Assembly: GCA_964610025.1 (NCBI GenBank)
Contig: CAZSTX010000001.1
Location: 62,001-126,000, forward strand
DNA: 64,000 nt
Origin: UBA5266 sp964610025
GTDB taxonomy: Bacteria; Bacteroidota; Bacteroidia; Bacteroidales; WCHB1-69
Reading direction: 5' to 3'
Shown here: positions 17,598 through 26,486 of the stretch, one piece after another
Position numbering within the stretch: the stretch's first letter is position 1
How the letters are laid out: each line of letters begins with the position of its first letter
Notes under the pieces: model-generated
The model's input: the letters and a program-made list of their open reading frames with translations, nothing else
The model's database searches: none
Told to the model about the DNA's origin: nothing
Position numbers and translations under genes: made by a program

Positions 17598-18359
17598 TTA
17601 ATAATTTATTTTGTTTGATTGTTTATTTGTTTTTCCAAATCGACGGTCGCGACATTGAAAGTTATGAATTGCTTTTATTAAATCTTCTTTTGAAAAGTCG
17701 GGCCACAATACTTCTGTAAAATAAAGTTCACTATAAGCAAGTTGCCAAAGCAAATAATTGCTAAGTCTGTATTCGTTGCTTGTTCTAATCAATAAATCGG
17801 GGTCTGGTATGTCTAATTGTCGTGTTTGCATAAATTTGTCGAATGTGTTTTCTGTAATGTCGTTGATGTTTAAACGATTGTTTTTCACTTCTTCGGCTAT
17901 TAAACGGGCTGCGCGGCTTATTTCCCAACGAGCACCATAGCTGATAGCAATAACAAAAGTAAGCGAAGTGTTTTCTTGTGTTTTTTCTATCATTTTTTGT
18001 AATTGCAACTGACAGTTTTCGTCTAACATTTTTAGGTTTCCTATTGCTTTAACACGCACATTGTTTTTATGTAAATTATCTACCTCATTAATACAAGAAT
18101 CGACAAAAAGAGACATAAGGGCATTCACTTCTGCTGGGTCTCGGGTCCAATTTTCAGTTGAGAATGCATATACTGTCAAATATTTCACTCCTATTTCAGC
18201 ACATGCTTTAATAGCTTCTCTTACAGATTCTACACCTTGATAATGACCAAAAATACGGTCTTTGCCTTGTTTTTCAGCCCAACGACCATTGCCATCCATA
18301 ATAATGGCTATATGAGAAGGAATGGTTTTTTTTTTAATATCTTTGATAGATACTATCAT
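17598..18359 (-). CDS. uppS: undecaprenyl diphosphate synthase (cis-prenyltransferase)
   Basis: 253 residues. The catalytic aspartate is Asp22 in IIMDGNGRWAEKQG, and HYQGVESVR and the C-terminal ELYFTEVLWPDF block are conserved family signatures. It adds eight cis-isoprene units to farnesyl diphosphate to make the C55 lipid carrier for peptidoglycan and O-antigen. The start at 18359 lies 13 bp after the DUF6089 gene and 56 bp before bamA, in the usual envelope operon order. Confidence 0.96.
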   Translation of the reverse strand: MIVSIKDIKKKTIPSHIAIIMDGNGRWAEKQGKDRIFGHYQGVESVREAIKACAEIGVKYLTVYAFSTENWTRDPAEVNALMSLFVDSCINEVDNLHKNNVRVKAIGNLKMLDENCQLQLQKMIEKTQENTSLTFVIAISYGARWEISRAARLIAEEVKNNRLNINDITENTFDKFMQTRQLDIPDPDLLIRTSNEYRLSNYLLWQLAYSELYFTEVLWPDFSKEDLIKAIHNFQCRDRRFGKTNKQSNKINY

Positions 18360-18372
18360 AGTTGGAAAAAAT

Positions 18373-19233
18373 TTATCTTCGTTTATAGCTCATACGTGAG
18401 GCTTTGTTGCCTATGGCAGAACAGCCTTTTTGATAGTGTAGTTTAAAAGTGAATGTAGCAACAGTAAAAGAATACCAATCTTTTGTTTGGGCGTTGCCTC
18501 TTGCTGTTCCTGGTGTATGTTTACTATGTGCATCAACAGGGTCGGCTAATTCTGCTACTATAGGATGTCGAAAAATACTCAATATGCTATCTGCTACATA
18601 AGTAGTGCTAACATCGTCTATATAATCGGTGAAAGTCATACGCATTCCCCATTCAAGTCCTACAGAGTAGTATTTCAGAAAATTATATTTAATGCCTATT
18701 CCAAAAGGAATGCTTATCCCCACCAATGGATAACGTTTTTTGTCGTATCCTGGTTGATTAAGGTCTTGACCTTCTGTCCCAAGAGTTTGCAAGTCATACC
18801 ATTTGCCATCAGAAGCTTTTGCTTGAGGATTAAAAGAAAAAACGCCTACGCCAGCAAATATATAAGGGGCTACAGGATTTTTTCCTTCTTCATTATATAA
18901 TTTTAAAAAATTTAGTTCTAATTGTGTAGATATTTCAGAAATAGGAGAGGTAAAACTTAAATTACGTGCTTTAGCGTCGTTTGTTTTGCCAAAATCAGCA
19001 TCATTGGCACCTATGCGACCAAATAATACGGTAGATTTAAATGCTAATAATGGATTAATATTATAACGATAAATGATACCACCTGCAGGTTGTGAACCTT
19101 TAAATACTCCAGATGGATTAATGTCGCCTAAATAGAAGGAAACACCACCAGCTAAACCTATTTCAGATACTTGCGAATAAGAAATTCCCAAAGAAACGAT
19201 AAATAGAACGATTGTTAAGTACAGTTGTTTCAT
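18373..19233 (-). CDS. DUF6089-type outer-membrane beta-barrel protein
   Basis: 286 residues with a signal peptide (about 1-20, ending GISYSQ) followed by beta-strand patterns and Gly/aromatic-rich repeats such as EIGLAGGVSFYLGDINPSG. This matches the family placed immediately before uppS and bamA in many Bacteroidota. It ends in KASRMSYKRR. Function is unknown; co-transcription with uppS and bamA suggests a link to outer-membrane assembly. It is the first gene of the operon, with a -7 element about 18 bp before the start codon. Confidence 0.85.
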   Translation of the reverse strand: MKQLYLTIVLFIVSLGISYSQVSEIGLAGGVSFYLGDINPSGVFKGSQPAGGIIYRYNINPLLAFKSTVLFGRIGANDADFGKTNDAKARNLSFTSPISEISTQLELNFLKLYNEEGKNPVAPYIFAGVGVFSFNPQAKASDGKWYDLQTLGTEGQDLNQPGYDKKRYPLVGISIPFGIGIKYNFLKYYSVGLEWGMRMTFTDYIDDVSTTYVADSILSIFRHPIVAELADPVDAHSKHTPGTARGNAQTKDWYSFTVATFTFKLHYQKGCSAIGNKASRMSYKRR

Positions 19234-19250
19234 TATAAGTGATTTTTTTG

Positions 19251-19258
19251 CAAAGGTA
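19251..19258 (-). promoter_or_regulatory. -7 element for the DUF6089-uppS-bamA-ompH operon
   Basis: Minus strand reads TACCTTTG followed by CAAA, 17 bp before the start codon. Confidence 0.6.
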
Positions 19259-19534
19259 ATATTTTTTTTCTTAAACTCTTATGTTTTATAAAAAAAACTT
19301 TCATTTTTTAAGAAAAATACTTATTAAGTAGTGCTATTATATTATTAATAAAAATATTTGCTTTTGCAAATGGAGTGTATTTTATCTTTATTTTTCTACA
19401 ATTGCTTGTGTTTGATTTGTTTTTAAATTTATACGCTTTTCGATACAATCCCATTTAATCGACAATAGAGAAAGAGAATAAAAAAACTTTATTATAATTT
19501 TCTATTCGTTTGTTTATAATTAAAAATTTTCCGT

Positions 19535-19542
19535 TATCTTTG
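19535..19542 (+). promoter_or_regulatory. -7 element for the mutL operon
   Basis: TATCTTTG, 19 bp before the first start codon; a TTTG at 19509-19512 is a possible -33 element with 22-bp spacing. Confidence 0.55.
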
Positions 19543-19561
19543 TAAAATAAAAATCTTTACT

Positions 19562-19804
19562 ATGATCTTTAATACAAAGCAGCAAAAAGCAAGAAAATTC
19601 AATTACACTCCTCGCTTCTATGATAAGAAAAAAGAAGATTTAAAGCATGAAAAAATGAAAAAAGGAGAAGATACAGAAGTTGGATTCCGAGATTATTTGC
19701 GTATTAATCTACAAGACAAACGCAAGTTACAACGCAAATCAATGCGTAGGGTTTTTGTTTGGCTTGCTCTTTTAATCATTTTATTATATTTTATGCTTTC
19801 ATAA
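19562..19804 (+). CDS. small basic single-pass membrane protein upstream of mutL
   Basis: 80 residues: a highly charged, Lys/Arg-rich N-terminal two thirds (with FNYTPRFYDKK) and one C-terminal transmembrane segment (about 62-79). Similar short proteins directly before mutL occur in other Bacteroidota, where some carry a doubtful riboflavin-synthase label; nothing here supports that label. The gene stops 2 bp before the mutL ATG, so the two are probably translationally coupled. Topology suggests a cytoplasmic basic head and a tail anchor. Function unknown. Confidence 0.8.
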   Translation: MIFNTKQQKARKFNYTPRFYDKKKEDLKHEKMKKGEDTEVGFRDYLRINLQDKRKLQRKSMRRVFVWLALLIILLYFMLS

Positions 19805-19806
19805 TT

Positions 19807-21660
19807 ATGTCTGATATCATTCATATTCTTCCCGATTCGGTAGCTAATCAGATTGCAGCAGGCGAGGTCATTCAACGTCCTGCATCTGTAGTAAAAGAAC
19901 TATTAGAAAATGCAGTAGATGCTCAAGCTACGGTTATTGATTTAATTATTAAAGATTCCGGAAAAACTTTAATAAAAGTAAATGACAATGGAATTGGCAT
20001 GAGCGACACAGATGCACGCTTGTGCTTTGAACGTCATGCTACTTCTAAGATAACATCGGCAGACGATATTTTTGGTTTACGCACCAAGGGTTTTAGAGGT
20101 GAAGCACTTGCATCGATTGCAGCTATTGCCCACGTAGAGTTAAAAACAAAGACAGAAAATGCCACTTTAGGAACGCATATTATACTGCAAGGTTCACAGT
20201 GTGAGGAGCAAATTTCTTGTCAATGTGAAAAAGGAACTTCTTTTGCAGTTAAAAATTTATTTTATAATGTTCCTGCACGCCGTAATTTTCTTAAATCGGA
20301 TAATGTAGAATATGCGCATATACGCGATGAATTTATACGTGTAGCCTTGGTGCATCCAAATATTGTTTTTTCTTTGTATCATAATGATAAAGGAGAATAT
20401 AAATTGCCTAAATCGACTCTTAAACAGCGTATTGTTACTATTTTTGGAAATAATTATAATGAGCGTTTACTTTCGCTTGGTCAAGAGAGTGAATTGGTAA
20501 ATATAAGCGGTTTTATAGGGAAGCCAGAAACTGCTCGTAAGACGAGAGGTGAGCAGTATTTGTTTGTTAATCATCGTTATATAAAACATCCTTATTTTCA
20601 TCATGCCATTAGCAACGCAATGGAAGAGTTGATACAGGCTAATCATTTCCCAACTTATTTTATTTATTTAGATGTAGATCCGGCACAAATAGATATTAAT
20701 ATTCATCCTACAAAAACAGAAGTTAAATTCAAAGAAGAAAGATTTATTTATTCTATTTTACGTGCATCAGTAAAACAAAGTTTGGGAAGTTTTAATTTAG
20801 GGTCCCATCAAATTGATTTTGAAAATATATCTCCAATAGATTTTAGTAGCATAGCTAATGGAGGCGTTCCAAAAGAACCTAAAATACATGTCGACCCTAA
20901 TTATAATCCGTTTACTGCTTCAAAACCAAAATCATCGACATCTATTTTTCCTCCTTCTCCTTTTAAAAATAAAAAACAAGACGAAGAGGCTTGGGCTAAA
21001 ATTTATGAAAGCATTAAAGAAAATATTCCAGAAGAAGCCATTGCTAACACACAACAAACTGAATTATCTTTCAATGAAAATAACGAAAAAGAAGAATCAG
21101 ATTTTGCCATTTTTCAAACATTAGACACATACATAGTGGTGCGTATTAAGTCGGGTTTTATGATTATAAATCAAGAAGCTGCTTCAAAAAGAATACTTTA
21201 TGATAAGTTTATGAGTCAAATGGAAAAAAAACAAGCTGCTGATGTTCAAAAATTACTTTTTCCCGAAACATTAAATTTTTCACCACAAGATGCAGATATT
21301 ATTGCTAATATATTAAACGATTTTATTTTGCTTGGTTTTGATATAGAAGCTTTTGGAAAAAATACATTTATAGTAAATGGCATACCTGTAGGAATGAAAG
21401 AAACAAATATACAACATTTGATAGAACAATTACTCGAAGTTTATAAAAATAATTTAATATCCATACGATTAAGTCGAAGAAATAATTTGGCTTATTCTAT
21501 GGCTAATACATTGAGTGTAAAGAAAAATCAAGCATTACTTTCTGAAGAAATGCACGAAATAGTGAGACAGCTATTTGTGAGCGAATCGCCAGAAATATCG
21601 CCTTGCGGAGAAAAAATATGTAAAATATTCAACGAAAAAGAAATTGCTAATTTATTTTAA
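19807..21660 (+). CDS. mutL: DNA mismatch repair protein MutL
   Basis: 617 residues from ATG 19807; an upstream in-frame start at 19759 would lie inside the preceding gene and is rejected because family homology begins at SDIIHILPDSVANQIAAGEV. The GHKL ATPase motifs are intact (ELLENAVDAQAT, DNGIGM, RHATSKI, GFRGEALASI), followed by the transducer domain, a Pro/Ser-rich linker (about 370-430) and the dimerisation domain. The endonuclease motif DQHA(X)2E(X)4E reads N455-Q-E457-A...K461...D466, and the C-terminal CPHGRP position reads SPCGEK. Nicking activity therefore looks lost or altered. The next gene starts 2 bp downstream. Confidence 0.95.
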   Translation: MSDIIHILPDSVANQIAAGEVIQRPASVVKELLENAVDAQATVIDLIIKDSGKTLIKVNDNGIGMSDTDARLCFERHATSKITSADDIFGLRTKGFRGEALASIAAIAHVELKTKTENATLGTHIILQGSQCEEQISCQCEKGTSFAVKNLFYNVPARRNFLKSDNVEYAHIRDEFIRVALVHPNIVFSLYHNDKGEYKLPKSTLKQRIVTIFGNNYNERLLSLGQESELVNISGFIGKPETARKTRGEQYLFVNHRYIKHPYFHHAISNAMEELIQANHFPTYFIYLDVDPAQIDINIHPTKTEVKFKEERFIYSILRASVKQSLGSFNLGSHQIDFENISPIDFSSIANGGVPKEPKIHVDPNYNPFTASKPKSSTSIFPPSPFKNKKQDEEAWAKIYESIKENIPEEAIANTQQTELSFNENNEKEESDFAIFQTLDTYIVVRIKSGFMIINQEAASKRILYDKFMSQMEKKQAADVQKLLFPETLNFSPQDADIIANILNDFILLGFDIEAFGKNTFIVNGIPVGMKETNIQHLIEQLLEVYKNNLISIRLSRRNNLAYSMANTLSVKKNQALLSEEMHEIVRQLFVSESPEISPCGEKICKIFNEKEIANLF

Positions 21661-21662
21661 TA

Positions 21663-22883
21663 ATGAACAAAGTCAAAATTATTAATGATCCTGTTTATGG
21701 ATTTATTTCAATATCAAACAATTTAATATTTAGCCTTATACAGCATCCTTATTTTCAACGTTTACGCAATATTAAACAGTTAGGTTTAACCAATTTGGTG
21801 TATCCTGGGGCTTCGCACACACGATTTCAACATTCTTTAGGAGCAATGCACTTAATGCAAGAAGCTTTAGAAGTGCTTAAAAATAAAGATATTATTATTA
21901 CAAAAGAAGAAGAAGAGGCTACACTTATAGCTATTTTATTACACGACATAGGGCATGGAGCTTTTTCGCATACACTTGAAAATACATTGATAGAAAATGT
22001 AAATCATGAATATATTACAGATTTATTCATGGAAGAATTAAATAAAGAGTATGAAGGAAAACTGACACTGGCTATACAAATATATAAAAATACCTATTCA
22101 AAGCATTTTTTACATCAACTCGTGTCGGGTCAATTAGATGTTGACCGTCTTGATTATCTTACTCGCGATAGTTTTTTTACTGGTGTATCGGAAGGAATTA
22201 TTGGAACAGAGCGTATTATAAAAATGCTAAACGTAGTAAACAATGAATTAGTAGCTGATATTAAAGCACTTTATTCTATCGAAAAGTTTATTATTTCTCG
22301 GCGTTTGATGTATTGGCAAGTGTATTTACATAAAACAGTGCATGTTATCGAAATAATGGTTGTTAATATTTTAAAAAGAGCCAGAGAGATTATACGAAAA
22401 AATCAAGCATTAGAAATGCCATCTTCAATAGCTGTATTTTTAAAAAGAAATATACAGGCATCTGATTTTCATCAAGATAAGTCTGTTTTACAAGCCTATG
22501 CTGATATAGACGATCGCGATATTTGGTATTGTATTAAAACTTGGCGTACGCATTCTGATGCTATTTTAGCAGAATTATGTAAGCGTGTGTATTATCGGAA
22601 TTTATTTAAAATAGAAATCTCTGATAATCCGATTGATAATTCTTATATACGAAAGAAAAAATCTGAATTTATTCTTTTAATGCACCTTTCAGAAAACGAA
22701 GTTGCCTATTTTGTGTCTTATGGTAAAATGGAAAATAGGGCTTACAACAAAGCATTGCCTCCTATTCATATTCTTGATAAAAACAATAAATTACATACAT
22801 TAGAGACACTTTCTGATCATTTAAATCATCGCACCTTGTCAGAAAGTGTGAGTAAATATTATTTGTGTTATCCGAAAGATTGA
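21663..22883 (+). CDS. HD-superfamily phosphohydrolase (dNTPase-like)
   Basis: 406 residues. Metal-binding residues of the HD domain are visible: His57 in HTRFQHSLGAMHLM, His94-Asp95 in LLHDIGHGAFSHTLE, and Asp159/161/164 in SGQLDVDRLDYLTRD. This layout resembles the bacterial dNTP triphosphohydrolase/SAMHD1-related group, which hydrolyses nucleotides. It starts 2 bp after mutL, so it belongs to the same operon. Substrate cannot be read from sequence; a link to nucleotide pool control next to mismatch repair is an inference. Confidence 0.9.
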   Translation: MNKVKIINDPVYGFISISNNLIFSLIQHPYFQRLRNIKQLGLTNLVYPGASHTRFQHSLGAMHLMQEALEVLKNKDIIITKEEEEATLIAILLHDIGHGAFSHTLENTLIENVNHEYITDLFMEELNKEYEGKLTLAIQIYKNTYSKHFLHQLVSGQLDVDRLDYLTRDSFFTGVSEGIIGTERIIKMLNVVNNELVADIKALYSIEKFIISRRLMYWQVYLHKTVHVIEIMVVNILKRAREIIRKNQALEMPSSIAVFLKRNIQASDFHQDKSVLQAYADIDDRDIWYCIKTWRTHSDAILAELCKRVYYRNLFKIEISDNPIDNSYIRKKKSEFILLMHLSENEVAYFVSYGKMENRAYNKALPPIHILDKNNKLHTLETLSDHLNHRTLSESVSKYYLCYPKD

Positions 22884-22970
22884 TACAAGAGAATGAAAAT
22901 AACATAGATGAAAGTGAAATTATTTAATAAGAATTGATTTTTATAAAAAATTGACTGCTTGTGCTATGCT

Positions 22971-23903
22971 TTAAATAGACTGCTTGCTATTCCATTGTTT
23001 TTTCTTAATTTGCGCAAGTATAACACCCGTAATAATTACAAGCATTCCAAATATTTTGTTTGCTGTCATTGTTTCGTTTAGTAATATAAATGAGGTTATT
23101 GCTGTAAATATAGGTATGATATTGGTAAAAACATTACTTTTGGCTACACCTATATTTTTTACTCCAATAGCATAAAAAATAAAAGCAAGGGTAGAACAAA
23201 AAACAGCTAAAATAGTCAAAGAACCCCATAATTCAATCTGGGGAGATATAGCAGAAAATAAAGGTGTAATTCCTTGTTGAATAGGTTTCCCAAAAAATAA
23301 AACTAAGGGTAAAAATAAGGCTAATGAAATAATATTTTGTAAGGCAGTAATCCAAACAGGGTGTATTTCGGAAGCTACTTTTGTTAAAACCAAACCATAG
23401 CATACAGCAGAAAAAACAGCTAAAAATAAAAACATTAATCCTTTAATATCTATCGAACATACTAATTCTTTTCCGAATATTAAAAAGAATACTCCTAAAA
23501 AAGATAATACAATTCCAAAAATATTCAGTTTTAATAATTTAATTTTATATACAAAAAAAACACTGATAGCTGTAAATACAGGAATGGTCGATATGATAAG
23601 TGCTGTTATAGTAGGGCTGACGCGTTTTAAGCCAAATGTTTCTCCTATAAAATAAAGAAAAGGCTCGAAAAAGGACAATAGAGCTAAAATTTTTAAATGC
23701 CGTAGACGTATAGCATATTGACGATAAAATAGCAATAAGATAGGTAGTATTAATATGCTTGAGAAAAGCAAGCGAAAAAATATGATGCTAAAAGTATCCA
23801 TATATTGTAGTACTATCTTGCTGAAAACAAAAGATACTCCCCAAAACAATACTGCAAACAGCAATAATATATATACAATAGTTAAAGGCAAAGGTTTATT
23901 CAT
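22971..23903 (-). CDS. EamA-family (DMT) transporter
   Basis: 310 residues from ATG 23903 (MNKPLPLTIVY); a longer frame to 23942 would run into the upstream RNase H gene and is not used. About ten transmembrane segments form two EamA repeats (about 8-140 and 155-295), with GVSFVFSKIVLQYM in the first repeat and a lysine-rich cytoplasmic tail. Such proteins export or import metabolites such as amino acids or nucleotide sugars. It lies 7 bp after the RNase HI gene and is probably co-transcribed. Substrate unknown. Confidence 0.9.
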   Translation of the reverse strand: MNKPLPLTIVYILLLFAVLFWGVSFVFSKIVLQYMDTFSIIFFRLLFSSILILPILLLFYRQYAIRLRHLKILALLSFFEPFLYFIGETFGLKRVSPTITALIISTIPVFTAISVFFVYKIKLLKLNIFGIVLSFLGVFFLIFGKELVCSIDIKGLMFLFLAVFSAVCYGLVLTKVASEIHPVWITALQNIISLALFLPLVLFFGKPIQQGITPLFSAISPQIELWGSLTILAVFCSTLAFIFYAIGVKNIGVAKSNVFTNIIPIFTAITSFILLNETMTANKIFGMLVIITGVILAQIKKKQWNSKQSI

Positions 23904-23910
23904 AGATGTG

Positions 23911-24534
23911 TTATTTTCTTCCAAAATCAGCAGGATTTTCACCCCAAGTTTGCGTCTCCCATTTTAAAATTTGATTGGTATAAGTATTTGCATTTAACCA
24001 TTTTTCAGCTCGCTTAATTAAGTCGAAAAGAGGAGCATTGGTCTCGTTGTATTCTAATTTTGTACGTGTTCTTTTTTGCTTAACCCACTTAATAGCTGTT
24101 ACACTATCGCTGTATATTGGCACCGTTAGCCGATGGCGTTTGCAATAAGATAAAGCATGTACTAAGGCTAAAAATTCCATTAAATTATTTGTGCCTTCTG
24201 GGAAAGGACCTTTGTGAAATATTTTTTTTCTAGTACTTGTGTCTACTCCTTGATATTCTGCTTGTTTTGTTTTTCCACTGCATGCACCATCAACAGAAAT
24301 GCTTGGAATAATGGGACTTCCATATAGCGCATCTAATATTGGTTGCATCGGGCTTTTTTTTGGGGCGAGGTATGTTTGACTTCCTTTTTGAAAAGCTTCT
24401 TCAGCAGCAGCTAAAGAAGGGAAAGCCTTGTATAAAGGTGATGGAAATCCTTCTACTTGTTGTTTGCATTCATCCCATGTATCGTATATGCCTTCTTTTT
24501 TTCCTTTCCAAACTACATAGAATTTTCTCTTCAT
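23911..24534 (-). CDS. rnhA: ribonuclease HI with N-terminal viroplasmin-type domain
   Basis: 207 residues. Residues 1-45 form the caulimovirus-viroplasmin-like RNA/DNA hybrid-binding domain (KFYVVWKGKKEGIYDTWDEC), followed by an RNase H fold. The four catalytic acidic residues are present: Asp82 (SVDGACSG), Glu120 (NLMEF), Asp143 (YSDS) and Asp203 (NPADFGRK). The enzyme cuts RNA in RNA-DNA hybrids, for example R-loops and Okazaki primers. It is the first gene of a unit with the EamA transporter. Confidence 0.95.
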   Translation of the reverse strand: MKRKFYVVWKGKKEGIYDTWDECKQQVEGFPSPLYKAFPSLAAAEEAFQKGSQTYLAPKKSPMQPILDALYGSPIIPSISVDGACSGKTKQAEYQGVDTSTRKKIFHKGPFPEGTNNLMEFLALVHALSYCKRHRLTVPIYSDSVTAIKWVKQKRTRTKLEYNETNAPLFDLIKRAEKWLNANTYTNQILKWETQTWGENPADFGRK

Positions 24535-24576
24535 TTATTTTGATTAATGGTATATTTTCTTATTTATTAAACCTTG

Positions 24577-24584
24577 CAAAAGTA
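24577..24584 (-). promoter_or_regulatory. -7 element for RNase HI gene
   Basis: Minus strand reads TACTTTTG followed by CAAG, 42 bp before the start codon. Confidence 0.6.
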
Positions 24585-24704
24585 GCGATTTTTTCTTTTG
24601 AATGAAAGTGATTAATATTAAAAAAAAAATATTTATGATTATAAAAAGAAGCAAGATAATTAATGATATTAACTTTAAGAGATATAATACATAATAAATA
24701 ATTG

Positions 24705-24712
24705 TATTTTTG
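24705..24712 (+). promoter_or_regulatory. -7 element for the gene at 24783
   Basis: TATTTTTG followed by CAA, 70 bp upstream of the start codon. Confidence 0.5.
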
Positions 24713-24782
24713 CAATACAAAAGCGACTGTCTCAAATAGATTGTTAATAAAGATTTTTTGATAAGTATTTACATAAAGTTAT

Positions 24783-25559
24783 ATGTTGAAAAGAATATTT
24801 TTTGTTTTAAATAGTTGCATTTTCTTTTCTCTTTTTGGATTGTATGCTCAAAGCAAAGTTGTTTTTAAAGGAAAGATTATAGATTTTTTAATATCCCAGC
24901 CTCTCGAAAATACCTATATTCATAATCTCACAACGGGAGCTACTGTTTTTACTAACGAAAAGGGCGATTTTTCTTTAGGAATAAAGGCTTATGATACGAT
25001 TGTAATAACAAGAGTAGGTTATAATCCTGAATTTGTAATAATGAACGATTCATTATTGCATTTAAAAGACCGTGCTTATATTCGTTTGTTAATGAAATCG
25101 ATAATGTTGCGAGAAGTGAAAATTTATGCTATAAAACCTTATCCATTATTCAAAAAGGAAATGGCTAAAAAACAAGACAGTACAAATATTGACGATATGA
25201 ATTTAAGTAAAGAAGAAAAAGCAAAGATAGCTAATGACCAAAACACTGGTGGAAATATTTTAGCTCATACTCCTTTAGCTCATCCTTTTTCCTTTTTCTA
25301 CGAACAATATAGCCGTAAGGCTAAAATGCAACGGCAATATAATGAGTTAATGGAACATCAAGAGGAAATAATGGAGCTTGCTCAAAAATACAATCCAGAA
25401 ATAGTACAACAAATAACTAATTTGACAGGTAACGAATTAGAAGAATTTATGGTGTATTGTTCTTTTACTTATTACAATTTAATAGTATCGACAAAATGGG
25501 AAATAGAAGCAATGATACGCAACAAATATCAACAATATAAAATAGAAAATGCAAAGTAA
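24783..25559 (+). CDS. secreted protein with carboxypeptidase-regulatory-like domain
   Basis: 258 residues: signal peptide (about 1-22, ending LYAQ), then a carboxypeptidase D regulatory-like beta-sandwich (about 27-100, FKGKIIDFLISQPLENTYIH and the motif TNEKGDFSL), a segment of charged helices (about 125-160) and a helical C-terminal part. In Bacteroidota such domains occur at the N-terminus of TonB-dependent receptors and in free envelope proteins; there is no barrel here. It overlaps the start of miaA by 11 bp. Role unknown. Confidence 0.82.
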   Translation: MLKRIFFVLNSCIFFSLFGLYAQSKVVFKGKIIDFLISQPLENTYIHNLTTGATVFTNEKGDFSLGIKAYDTIVITRVGYNPEFVIMNDSLLHLKDRAYIRLLMKSIMLREVKIYAIKPYPLFKKEMAKKQDSTNIDDMNLSKEEKAKIANDQNTGGNILAHTPLAHPFSFFYEQYSRKAKMQRQYNELMEHQEEIMELAQKYNPEIVQQITNLTGNELEEFMVYCSFTYYNLIVSTKWEIEAMIRNKYQQYKIENAK

Positions 25560-26469
25560 TTTATTGCCTTGTATTATTGGACCTACTGCAAGTGGAAAAA
25601 CACATATAGCAGTAAGTTTAGCGCTAAGTATTGATGGCGAAATTGTCAGTGCCGATTCGCGGCAGGTATATCGTGAAATGAATATTGGTACAGGAAAAGA
25701 TTTAGCAGAATATCAAATAGAAGGAAAATCAATTCCTTTTCACTTAATAGATATCGTAGCACCAGGGTATCGTTATAATATTTATGAATATCAACGCGAT
25801 TTTTATAGTGTTTATAAAGATATTATTAGTAGAAATCGTAAAGCGATATTGTGCGGTGGCAGTGGCATGTATATATCAGCAGTTTTAGGCAATTATAGAT
25901 TGGATAAAGTAACAGAAAATAGAGCTTTAAGAGAAAAACTAATCGATATGTCAAACGAAAAACTAATTAAATTATTAAGTGATTATACTTCTCTTCACAA
26001 TCATACTGATACTTGCGATAGAGAACGTTTAATTCGTGCTATCGAAATTCAAGATTATTATAAAAAACATCACGAAAAACCCCAAGAGTTGTTGTTAAAC
26101 CCAGCGATTTTTTATATTCATTACGAAAGAGATGAGTTAAGAAAACGTATTACTACTCGTTTGCATACGCGTTTGCAACAAGGTATGTTAGAAGAAGTCA
26201 AATCTTTGCTTCAACAAGGAGTATCGCCTGACGATTTAATATATTATGGATTAGAGTATAAATACCTTACATTATACCTTATCAATCAATTGACATATGA
26301 TGAAATGGTTCATTTGCTCAATGTGGCTATTCATCAATTTGCTAAACGACAATGCACTTGGTTTAGAGGAATGCAGCGTAAAGGATATCGCTTTCACGTA
26401 ATTGATGGAAATTTAAAAACGAGCGAAAAATTAAATTTAATCTTAACAGTTTTAAAAGAAAGTATTTAA
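25549..26469 (+). CDS. miaA: tRNA dimethylallyltransferase
   Basis: 306 residues. The P-loop GPTASGKT (11-18) and SADSRQVYREMNIGTGK (about 32-48) match MiaA, and the C-terminal IHQFAKRQCTWFRG is the conserved tRNA-binding block. It transfers a dimethylallyl group to A37 of tRNAs that read UNN codons. The start overlaps the previous gene by 11 bp. Bacteroidota often carry two MiaA paralogues; only this copy is in the window. Confidence 0.95.
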   Translation: MQSNLLPCIIGPTASGKTHIAVSLALSIDGEIVSADSRQVYREMNIGTGKDLAEYQIEGKSIPFHLIDIVAPGYRYNIYEYQRDFYSVYKDIISRNRKAILCGGSGMYISAVLGNYRLDKVTENRALREKLIDMSNEKLIKLLSDYTSLHNHTDTCDRERLIRAIEIQDYYKKHHEKPQELLLNPAIFYIHYERDELRKRITTRLHTRLQQGMLEEVKSLLQQGVSPDDLIYYGLEYKYLTLYLINQLTYDEMVHLLNVAIHQFAKRQCTWFRGMQRKGYRFHVIDGNLKTSEKLNLILTVLKESI

Positions 26470-26486
26470 TCTTTTTTGATGCTATT

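Larger units (their letters stand above)
19234..19561. other. 328-bp divergent intergenic region
   Basis: It carries a minus-strand promoter for the bamA operon (19251-19258), a plus-strand promoter for the mutL operon (19535-19542) and a small hairpin at 19356-19371 (6-bp stem ATTTGC/GCAAAT, loop TTTT). I see no coding potential in the rest. Confidence 0.55.

Noticed and set aside
24544..24735. 63-codon minus-strand frame, hydrophobic
   Set aside because: It is almost pure Ile/Leu/Phe/Lys from AT-rich spacer and covers the promoters of both flanking genes.
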